A stretch of DNA of 64,000 nt, taken from assembly GCF_038396675.1 (NCBI RefSeq), contig NC_088931.1, positions 6,826,001-6,890,000 of the forward strand, given 5' to 3'. This document shows, piece by piece, positions 40,737 to 49,699 of this stretch. The first letter of the stretch is position 1; each line of letters starts with the position of its first letter. Below the pieces are notes generated by a model. That model saw only the letters and a program-made list of their open reading frames with translations. It ran no database searches and was not told the origin of the DNA. A program made the position numbers and the translations under genes. The DNA comes from Hydra vulgaris. Taxonomy: Eukaryota; Cnidaria; Hydrozoa; Anthoathecata; Hydridae.

Positions 40737-40868
40737 ACACACACTTTTTTTGAAAATGATTGAAATATACCATACTTTTTTTTGGCTTGGAATCGGCATA
40801 TTACACTATTCAGAAAATTTAGGAAAAAAAAGAAATAGTAAAAAAGAAGATATAACATTTAAGAAATG
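40737..40868 (-). repeat. Inverted extra copy of the Polinton left end plus its flank
   Basis: This segment is the reverse complement of about 42361-42490, with only a small deletion and very few mismatches. It includes the Polinton terminus (GGCTTGGAATCGGCATATTA, then CACT) and about 55 bp of the DNA outside it (ATTCAGAAAATTTAGG). It is therefore a copied junction, not an independent insertion. Confidence 0.85.
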
Positions 40869-40911
40869 TTATATTTTCTTTTTTACTTTTTCTTTTTTTT
40901 TCCTAAATTTT
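40820..40911. repeat. Palindrome with arms of about 42 bp
   Basis: AGGAAAAAAAAGAAATAGTA ... AAGATATAACATTT pairs with the following AAATGTTATATTTTCTTTTT. It overlaps the end of the inverted Polinton-end copy, so that end is itself folded back. Confidence 0.75.
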
Positions 40912-41232
40912 TTAGGAAAACGTTCATAACTTGAACATTTTCCTAAAAATTCTTGAAGAAAAACCTTGTTTTACAACAGGAAGTTTTGTATTAATAAGTT
41001 ATTCCATCAGTGGAGATTCCTTTCAAAATGACAGTTACCTTCTAAATTACTTTCCCCAAAATCTCACTTGACGCAGATTTTGGGGAAAGTAATTTAGATA
41101 GGTAATTGTCATTTTGAAAGGAATCTCCACTGACGGAATAACTTATTAATACAAAACTTTCTGTTGTAAAACAAGGTTTTTCTTCAAGAATTTTTAGGAA
41201 AATGTTCAAGTTATGAACGTTTTCCTAAAAAA
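40908..41232. repeat. Palindrome of about 325 bp with 10-bp loop
   Basis: Arms 40908-41063 and 41074-41232 are near-identical in reverse complement (for example GGAGATTCCTTTCAAAATGA against its partner at 41105). There are only a few substitutions and indels. It has no coding content. It behaves like a foldback element or a recent snapback duplication. Confidence 0.9.
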
Positions 41233-41362
41233 TCTCACCCTACTCCAGTTGCCCGATATATTTTACAATTTTTTATTGTATAGTTTGGAAAAATTTTCAA
41301 AGTCCAGAAGTAAATATGTATAAGTGCACCAATAATCTCCTGAAATCTTTCTAACTTATATG

Positions 41363-41431
41363 CTTCTCATTTAGATTTTTATTAAATTTACTTATAATAT
41401 AAGTTAATTTAATAAAAATCTAAATGAGAAG
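41363..41431. repeat. 69-bp snapback palindrome at start of LINE tail
   Basis: CTTCTCATTTAGATTTTTAT at 41363 pairs with ATAAAAATCTAAATGAGAAG ending at 41431, around a minimal centre near 41397. Confidence 0.9.
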
Positions 41432-41870
41432 TATTTCTTAAAAATAAATCAAAGAAACACATATAAATCACCTGAAAAAGTAAATAAATACACAGAATAT
41501 AGTATAACTTATAGAGGACCTAAGCTATGGAACTCTTTTCTGAAAGTCAATTTAAATATGGCAAAATCATTAAATTCATTTCAGTGTCAAACAAAAACTG
41601 ACGTTTTAAATCTTACGGAATAATTATTGTTTTTGTTTACAAAAAACTTTTTTAAGCATTATATCTGATTATTTAACTGTTTGTATTTTTAAATACAATA
41701 TATAATCTTTATGTATAATATGTTGAATATGACATTGTATATTTAATTGAAAATTTGTAAATACGATATCATATATTTAATTGAAAATTTTTAAATATTT
41801 TCTTTAATGACTTTTTGTGACTATTAGTATTTATTCATATTATTTCTTCTTTTTAACAATTTGTATCAAA
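41400..41870 (+). mobile_element. LINE family B, C-terminal fragment and 3' UTR
   Basis: The plus strand reads YSITYRGPKLWNSFLKVNLN and ends SFQCQTKTDVLNLTE with a stop near 41622. This matches the C-terminus of the LINE at 49984-52122 (SILYRGPKVWNTF). A (TA)n array follows. Confidence 0.75.
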
Positions 41871-41885
41871 ATATATATATATATA

Positions 41886-41975
<90 letters not shown>

Positions 41976-42078
41976 TATACTTTAATATATATATACTTTT
42001 TAATATATATATAGATATACTTTAATATATATATATTTTTTAATATATATATATAGATATACTTTAATATATGTATGT

Positions 42079-42160
<82 letters not shown>
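41871..42160. repeat. (TA)n microsatellite cluster
   Basis: A series of TA arrays broken by TTTTTAATATATATA and TAGATATACTTTAATATATA units, downstream of a LINE stop codon. Confidence 0.95.
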
Positions 42161-42164
<4 letters not shown>

Positions 42165-42414
42165 CTTTTTATTTTTTCTGACAGATTTGTACTTTTTGAT
42201 ATTTTCTTTTTATTGACTATTGGCGACTATTTATATTTTTTAATGCTATATATTCTTTATTAACTATATGTATTTTTAAAAAATACATTTTCTTATTTGT
42301 TTAATTGAGGGTGCTTGTACTTTTAGTTGATGCATTCTCTTTTTTCTCTATTTTTATTCTTAAATGTTATATCTTCTTTTTTACTATTTCTTTTTTTTCC
42401 TAAATTTTCTGAAT

Positions 42415-42570
42415 AGTGTAATATGCCGATTCCAAGCCAAGAAAAAGTATGGTATATTTCAATCATTTTCAAAAAAAGTGGATTTTCAAAAAAAGTGTGT
42501 GTGTCAGAAAGTATGGTATTATTTCAACTATTTTTCAACATGTATTTTATATGGTCTCTTCAACCAGCAT
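42415..42570. repeat. Polinton left terminal inverted repeat
   Basis: It pairs with 61235-61395. The shared words include CAATCATTTTCAAAAAAAGT and GTGTGTGTCAGAAAGTATGG. Confidence 0.85.
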
Positions 42571-42649
42571 TATATGATATTAATTTAATTATTATTTCTT
42601 TGTTGAAATAATAATTATAAGGTGAAATCTAAGCGTAAATGTAATCTAG

Positions 42650-43913
42650 CTACGCATAAAATAAAGCATATCCTATTATAATAAAACTTCCAGATTGTCC
42701 AACTTGTGCATCCCCAGAGTTTAATGTTACTACTAATCTTCTTTCAGTAGGAACACTAGGCATGAAATCAGTAAAATTTCTGTAAAACGAGATAGTAGTT
42801 GTAGAACCAATTACTGCACTTGTTTAATACAATAGTCCAGATGATTCATTATTAAATGAATTAATATTAGCACCGTTCCACGAAGAAAGATATAAGTCTT
42901 CTAAACCAGATGAGCAGTATATGCATACACTATTCGAATCAAATCCTTGAAATACTTTATAACTCTGTCCGTTATATGGTGTCCAAGGTTGTATAACAGA
43001 GTTAGTATTTACTGGAGAATTGTATGCATCATACATGCGTACTCTAGATTCCCACCAATTTCCAGATACTCCAATAACATGCATTCTAATATACTTTAGA
43101 TAAACACCTTGACCAGCATTGTCTGTAGTGTCTAATAATATATTCTTTACCATAAGTTTTGTTAATAAATCTAAATATTTCTGAGTATAATTTAATAGAT
43201 GACAATGATTGAGGTATTGATGTAGTTCTTGTAATATGAGGTTGTATCCAATATATAACGTTTTGTTTAGTTTTATTGTATAATTGAATTACTAGACTAG
43301 TAGTAAATGGTAAATCTATTGTAAAGTATCCTTCTAATACATTAGCTGTATGCACATTACAACCTTGTAAAGAGTTTTCATAAAATGATCCACCAAGTGG
43401 TGTAAATAAAAAATCACAGGCTGAAGGAATATTATTATCTCCAACACTATCTGTAGAAGTAGAATAATCTCTTATGCAAATTGCATGATCTGCGTATATT
43501 CTAAGAAATACATTACCTGGAACATTTTGATTAGGATCTAATCCTTCTAATGCTAACCATAGTTTTCTGAGAAAACCAGGACCAGAAGATAGTACAAAAA
43601 CTGTTGTTACATCAAGACCTGTATTTGGTGGAATAGTCTGTTGTTTTAATCCAAGGCATGTTAAACTTGAGTTTGATGTTTTCCCTAATTCATTAAGATT
43701 AAGTGTTTTATCATCAACATAATTTTTTGTAGCAGCATCATGTGAGATAGTAGGTTCTGCTACATTTATTAATTTATTAGAATTCATATTAATATTACTA
43801 GTTACAATATTATATCCATCTCTCCTAATAAACAAGTTAGTAGCTTGAGATAATGTTAAACCATCTACAGCTACAGCTGAAGCAGTATCGCGTCCGAATT
43901 TATCAACAGGCAT
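42650..43913 (-). pseudogene. Polinton fibre/adhesin-like protein, frameshifted
   Basis: The protein starts MPVDKFGRDTASAVAVDGLT at 43913. Residues 45-70 (MNSNKLINVAEPTISHDAAT, then KNYVDD) resemble the repeated shaft motif of phage tail fibres. The remainder looks beta-rich and receptor-domain-like. The first frame runs to 43086. A frameshift near 43145 moves to a frame covering 43153-42824, and another near 42830 leads to the final part, with a stop at 42650. An attachment role is inferred from the tail-fibre-like motif only. It is the last gene before the left TIR. A TATATATA motif lies 3 nt before the ATG. Confidence 0.6.
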
Positions 43914-43915
43914 TT

Positions 43916-43923
43916 TATATATA
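43916..43923 (-). promoter_or_regulatory. TATATATA immediately upstream of fibre-like gene ATG
   Basis: The motif ends 2 nt before the ATG at 43913. The same arrangement occurs at three other Polinton genes. Confidence 0.45.
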
Positions 43924-43961
43924 AAGAAAAATATTTTTATCTATATTTTCTTTAAAAATTA

Positions 43962-44310
43962 CCAAAGATTATTAATAATATTCTGAAAATCATCTCCTTC
44001 ATCTAGTTTTTTTAAAACATATAAACACAAGTGTCCACAGAATGAGGTATTTCCAAATTGAACTCCAAAAAAATTCCAAATCACCAGTGAAATCCCCGCG
44101 TACTTGAATCTCCTGTATTTAATATTCCACATTCTTGTTTTGTGTATTTTTAGGTAATTCATCTCTTACAAATACACCTTTAAAATGTTTTATTTTTAGT
44201 TTTTTTGTTGCTTTGATCAATTGAAAATTTGTTAGTGGTTCATTTGGTAAAATTATTCCTTCAACATTGATAAGTTTAAAATTATAACAATGATAATGGA
44301 GATATTATTT
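43962..44310 (-). pseudogene. Polinton adenain-like cysteine protease, frameshifted
   Basis: Two minus-strand frames together make a short cysteine protease. The N-terminal part (about 44310-44165) has LPNEPLTNFQLIKATKKLKI and GVFVRDELPK. After a frame change near 44130 a His-Trp pair appears. The C-terminal part has NTSFCGHLCLYVLKKLDEGD, whose Cys in the S-x-C-G-H context is the expected nucleophile, then FQNIINNLW. Such proteases mature capsid proteins in Polintons and adenoviruses. The gene lacks a continuous frame. Confidence 0.75.
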
Positions 44311-44339
44311 TCCATTTTTACTTATGAATTGCTTTTTTT

Positions 44340-44435
44340 CTCAAAAAAACAATTTGACCCCCCTTGGGCTATTCTACCCCACCCCCTTGGGCTCTCTTAA
44401 GTCTCCACCCCTTGAGCTCTGGGCTCTCTGACCTC
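44340..44435. repeat. GC-rich minisatellite between polymerase and protease
   Basis: Three to four diverged copies of CCCCTTGGGCTCTCT in an otherwise AT-rich element. It is G-rich on the coding (minus) strand, close to the polymerase stop codon. Confidence 0.7.
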
Positions 44436-44441
44436 TTTGAC

Positions 44442-47400
44442 TTATAAATTATTTTCTTTTAGTATGCAGTGTCCGTACGCTAATGTGTGTATACCATCTT
44501 CTAAAATAACTCTTTTATCATCTTCTGCGCTTAATGCTACTTTATTGATCTCTTCTGTGTAAATTTCATTTTTATAGGATTTTATGACATTCATTCTCCT
44601 AATATGCTCCATTTTATTTAATAAGCAATTTTTATAATCTTCGTGTGTTATATAATTTTTAACAACATTTTTCCTTACTCCTTTACATTTTTTCTTCTCT
44701 TCTCCGTGTACTTTGTAAGAATACAACTTTGATCTAAGTCCTACAAATTCTTCAATTTGTGCTCTTCCAGACTCATCTTTAAACATTCCTATTACTTTCT
44801 TATTAACACCAACTTTTAAGCCTACATTATTGATTGCAGGATGATTCTTATCAAATTCACTTGTATCAAATTTGCTTTCAATATCATTAGCAATATCTGC
44901 ATAAACGTCTTCTGTTTTAATTTCATATGCTAAAGAATCTGTATCTGTGAATAATAGTTTTGCTCTATCATCATATTTATTCTTTATGTAATCATAATGA
45001 AATTCGTAAATTAGCGTTTTGCTAAATCATAATTTCTAATACAAACATCTCTAAAATTTTCAAATACATCAGGGAGTAAAAGCACATCTGAAACGTATAA
45101 ATCATGATAATCTCTAAATGATTCGCAATTAAACTCTTTCCGTACAATTTGTGCATGAGAGTAATCATCATCACTTATTCCTTCACTGTTTAATCTTGAA
45201 AAGAATGATTCTTTTGGTTGTGATTGTGTTTCATTAAATCTATCAATAGAATCAACCCAATTATATGGGTATATACCTTTTCTTAGTAACAAATCTAATT
45301 TTTTACCTGAATATAATTTTCCTATATTTTTCACTGGTCTTTTGCTAAATTCTTTGATAAAGCATCTAAAATATCAGATATAAATTTATAACTATCTAAG
45401 AAACAAAGTTCACGTTTAAATTCAAATTTCTTACCCCCTTTATTAATAAACTCATCAACTTTAATTTCTTTAGAAAAGCTAATATACTTTTCTTCATTGT
45501 TTGGTATACAATTCAACTTTCCTCCTGATAATTTCTTTATAAATAAGTGAGAATCGTAACCAGATAAATTGTGAAATAGTACTGGAAAGAATTTTGGAAT
45601 TTTATAATTTAAATTACAATTTGATGAGCAGCATCTTTATATTTTCCAGTAATATGACAGTGGTCACGTACTTTATCATTTTCAAGATCTCTCCCACAAA
45701 TGTGACATGATATTGCTGCATTAAAATCATGCTTGTTTTCATCAGTTAATATCATCCTTTTTGGAAATTTAATCTTGTTACAAATTTTCTTAATACCTTT
45801 TTCTAAGCTATCAACAAAAATTTGTACAACATCATCAGTTTCATTAGTTGAAGTAAACGTGACTGGATTACTTTGATAAACACATTCGTCAAAACATTTA
45901 ATATAATATCAGAATGAACTTGGAATATATTTTTGATATTGTTTAGTATAAAATTCATTTGGATTTGGTTCACAAGTGTCAATTGGTTTGATAAAACTTT
46001 ATAAGTCAGCATATTCTACAAACGGAACTCTCATTGATTTATTGCGACTAGCAAATTGCATTGTCGATTTTTGTTGTGGAAGTTCAATGCATACTGAATC
46101 ATGTGTTTCACAATAACGTTTATGATTAGATAATGATTCTTCAGAATTAAACTCAAGTAAACGATTCCTACAATAATACACTTTATGTTGATGTCTAGAA
46201 GATAGCAGTCTGCCTAAACTTTTTATTAAATAATAGTGATTAGTTTCACCATTTGAGATTAATAACAAATCTATTAGATGTTTACGTTCATTATTCTTTG
46301 ACACATGCACTTCTTTGATATGAACTTCTGAGTTTTCATAACCAAATACATTAACACTGGTATCTCGATTATTATTCTCAAATTGTGTGATTTGATTTAA
46401 TGATACTGGAAATTCTATATTATCCCAGTTTATATTTTCTGATTGATTTTTAATCTCCTTATCTACTCTTTTAGGATGATTATCTTTTGGATTTAATGCT
46501 CTTGCAACACACCACTTAAAACATTGGTTATCTTCATTTTTTATATAAATTATCGCATTTTTATTTCCTAATTTTTTATCAAGTGGAATGTATGATTTAG
46601 CTTTAATAGGATTATACTCTATAATATTTATTTCCATCATTTCAACAGAAACAAACCTACAACCCGATCCTAACTGTTGAAGAGATGATAATGATTCCAA
46701 AATGTTATGCTCAGTATTTTCATATAATTCATTCAAATCTGTAGTTTCTAATACAACTTGATTATTTGTTCTAAATACACTAGCTGTGGTTATAGTTTCT
46801 CCTGTTAGAATAGAAGTACGCTCCATCACACAAAAGAGAGGTATATAAACCTTTGAATTTCTATTTTCATTTATTATTTTAATCGCACTTTTTTTAGCAG
46901 CATATATGAATGATAAAGCATCATAACCTTCTACTCCTTTAGCTGTAAATTGCTTTGCCACATTTTAAATAGATGATTGATTTAATTTAAATTCTATTGC
47001 ATTTATTTCTTTATTTTTTTTTTTATTTATTTCTTCAACTTTATTTTCAGGTTAAACTTTATTTTGAGGTTCAACTTTATTTCTAACTTCCAATTTATTG
47101 TATAAATTTTTTAATGAGTTGACTTTTTGATTGACTTTTTTTGCTGTCAATGTATTCACTGTATTTTTAATTGTATTAGGCACATATGATATAAGTCAAT
47201 TTGTAGATGTATTCACTGTATTTTTAATTGTATCGGGCACACATGACATAAGCCAACCTGTTGTAGATTGCGATGGTCTTTGTTCAATCGGTGTGTTACT
47301 AACTTATGTAGATTGAGTTTGTGTGCGCTCAACTGGTGTGTGCGCTAACGCTTCTAATAATTCCCTTTTTCTCATTCTATAATAATGTTTAATTTTTCGC

Positions 47401-47444
47401 TATTGTGCAATTTCTTTTAGTTCTCTTACATTTTTATTTTCCAT
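44442..47444 (-). pseudogene. Protein-primed DNA polymerase B (Polinton pPolB), internally deleted
   Basis: The start at 47444 (MENKNVRELKEIA) opens a SAP-like helical domain with an in-frame stop after about 16 codons. The main N-terminal block 46961-45999 includes CFKWCVARALNP and a C-x-N-R...H-x3-C finger, then RVPFVEYADL. After a frameshift a CHICGR..DHCH zinc motif appears near 45700. Exonuclease motifs follow: FHNLSGYDSHLF (about 45565) and YHDLYVSDVLLLPDVF (about 45090). Next comes LLFTDTDSLAYEIK (about 44945), the palm DTDS box, and a C-terminal block to 44442. Between the exonuclease and DTDS about 200 or more residues are missing (near 45010), including palm motifs A and B. It cannot polymerise. 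Confidence 0.85.
47148..47260. repeat. Tandem duplication inside polymerase N-terminal region
   Basis: The unit TGTATTCACTGTATTTTTAA...GGCACA is present at 47151-47197 and again at 47209-47254 with a few differences. In the coding frame it duplicates a peptide of about 19 residues. Confidence 0.8.
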
Positions 47445-47870
47445 TTTTATATAACAAGATATTTTTTTAACTTTCATTTTCTTTAAATAATCAAAAGAAA
47501 AAAATATCTTGTCATTTTTTTTATTGCTATATCTTTACCATGATTTTTAAATATAACTAAATCCTCGTATTCTACAGTAATAATTAATATAATAAACATT
47601 ATATATGTCTCCACCCTCTAATTCTATAAGAAGGTTCTATAACTCTCTCTATTTTAAACTCACCCTCTTTTTCAATTTTAACTGTTGTATTTGAAAAAAG
47701 TAAACAACAATTAGATAATACCATAGTTACATCGCATTCTCTTGTATTTTTGTTTTCCTTTTTTTTATATAACAAGATTTTATTTATTAAAAATATTTGC
47801 AAAGCACATGTAAATATTTTTTAAGCATATATTTATTATAAACATTCTATAAGTCTCCACCCTCTAATCC
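47445..47870. other. Polinton intergenic stretch with duplicated gene-end sequence
   Basis: TCTCCACCCTCTAAT occurs at about 47608 and again at 47852, each near the word TTTATTATAAACAT or ATAATAAACAT, and TATATAACAAGAT occurs at about 47450 and 47768. A minus-strand open frame at 47599-47802 (ERVIEPSYRIRGWRHI) may be a partial copy of the end of the neighbouring gene. No known domain is seen. Confidence 0.45.
47448..47454 (-). promoter_or_regulatory. TATATAA-type box upstream of polymerase ATG
   Basis: On the minus strand TTATATAAAAATGG leads straight into the start codon at 47444. Confidence 0.45.
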
Positions 47871-47874
47871 TCTC

Positions 47875-48318
47875 TCAAAATTTTTCAACTTTTCCATCAC
47901 GTAATTCAAGATATCTCCATTCATGCTTAGTATCTTGCATATCACAATATAATGTTTTATTTATTTTAACTTCTCCAGATTCCTTAACTTTCTCCAGATT
48001 GTTTGTAAATTTGACAGTGACTGGTTTTTTCTTAATTTTTCTTAATCTTTCATATTTTGGATCTATTTCTTTTTTTTGTTTTTCACGATGTATTTTAGGT
48101 TTGATTGTTTTTTTCTCATTTGCTTCTTTCATTGGATGTATTCTAGGTCTACCAACTGGTCTTTTATCATTTACTTCTTTCGCTTCATCCATAATTGATT
48201 CTTTATCTTTCAACCCATTATCTATAGCAATCATTAGCAATGAAGCAATATTGTCAGATGTTTTTGAAATGTTATTTTCTTCTAATAGATTTTTTAAACT
48301 CTTCTTTGTGTATTTCAC
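47875..48318 (-). CDS. Polinton small basic protein with AT-hook
   Basis: An uninterrupted frame of about 147 residues. The N-terminal 60 residues are helical and acidic. KRPVGRPRIHP at about residues 52-62 is a canonical AT-hook core (R-G-R-P-like, here V-G-R-P-R), followed by a second basic block KPKIHREKQKK. The C-terminus is CDMQDTKHEWRYLELRDGKV. An AT-hook would bind the minor groove of AT-rich DNA, plausibly packaging or transcription of the element itself. The first codon is GTG in the expected position, so the original ATG may be lost. It lies between polymerase and capsid genes. Confidence 0.6.
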   Translation of the reverse strand: MKYTKKSLKNLLEENNISKTSDNIASLLMIAIDNGLKDKESIMDEAKEVNDKRPVGRPRIHPMKEANEKKTIKPKIHREKQKKEIDPKYERLRKIKKKPVTVKFTNNLEKVKESGEVKINKTLYCDMQDTKHEWRYLELRDGKVEKF

Positions 48319-48368
48319 TCTTTTTAATATATATAAAAAAAAAAATTTAATTAATTTTCAGAAAAAAT

Positions 48369-49626
48369 TTAATAAACAACATTCATTTTATTCCCGTCTG
48401 ATTGAAATTCTATCATTCTATCAGATATTACAACTGCAATAGCTTCAGTATCTGCTAGAACAGCCGTATTAAATGTTGCTTTAATTTGTACATCTATTGT
48501 TGATGATTTTAATCTTTCTGATTGTTTACTAACATCAAAAACAAAAAGTGGGTATAAATCTTTATAGTCAGAAGGATTTATATTGCTGTGTGTGATCAAT
48601 TTATTCATTCCATAAAATTTTTTATTAAACACAGCTTCATCTCTATAAGCTCTTGAAAATTGCTGATTTGGGAATGACAAATTATAATCAACAGCGGGAT
48701 ATCTTTCTTGATTAAACATAATGTACAAATTTTTCAAATCGCAATAAACAAATATTAAAGCATTAGCATTTTGGTCTCCATCCTTACTTGTTTGAAATGC
48801 AATAATAATATATCTTGGTTTTTCAGGAGATGTTTTTACGCTCAATCTCCAAGAAAATGTATGAGATTGTGCAACAGATATAGTATCACACTGACGCGCT
48901 CGAAAACTTACTGGAAGTGTCACTTTTGATTCAATAGATTTATAAAGAGTGATCCTTTCTACATCTGATGCTATCACATGTGGTATAAACAATGATAATT
49001 TATTAAGATTAACTTTTCCTAAGCTGCAGCAGCAAGCTTAAAAATTGCGTCATTATTACTTTTTCTTACAAGAGTTACTTTATTTTTAAACCCATAAATA
49101 ACTTTGTCGTAATCATCACAGAATCCAAAAATGTGTCTTAAAAGTATGCAAAATGAAAATGTTCCTTTTGTAGTTGGTTTCTGAATTATGTATGATTGTC
49201 TTAATGCAAACCCTGAGCTACCAGCAAGTACTGCTGTTGTTGCAGTATTTTTATACCACAATTGATTTAATCCTTGCGCTAATTGAAAGTCATTTGGGTA
49301 TTTAAGCATTCCTAACACTGTAGTTGATTGACCTGGGTGATAAATAGTTTCTATATCTTGGTTTAATAATTGGTATGATATTTGACTGAATAAATGCATA
49401 ATACCATTATTTGTAAGCGTCACTGCATCCGTATTAGCATAGCTGTTCCATCTGCAAGTTTAACAAGTTGTCCTTCAAATAAGAGATAAGCTTCAGATGG
49501 AAGTGTGAAAAAATCTTGTTGCTCAATGTTGATTCTTATTTCTCCAGCACTATTTAGATTTGTACGAGCCACTGGCTCATATTCATGGAATTCAAATCTT
49601 TCAATTCCATTATCTACAATTGGCAT
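48369..49626 (-). pseudogene. Polinton major capsid protein (double jelly-roll), two frameshifts
   Basis: The start MPIVDNGIERFEFHEYEP at 49626 is followed by NLNSAGEIRINIEQQDFFTL, a signature of Polinton major capsid proteins. A single-base shift near 49440 moves to the frame 49423-49019 (NDFQLAQGLNQLWYKNT, FCILLRHIFGFCDDYDKV). A second shift near 49015 leads to 48992-48369 (QSHTFSWRLSVKTSPEKPRY, AIAVVISDRMIEFQSDGN). The total of about 420 residues is normal for the family. The protein would form the icosahedral shell. Tigger-like transposon DNA begins 15 bp before its start codon, so its promoter has been displaced. Confidence 0.85.
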
Positions 49627-49699
49627 TTCTGTAAAATTTAATAGGGTAGGGTGGGGTAATATGGATTGTTGGGATAATTTTAATATAATATAAGATTTT

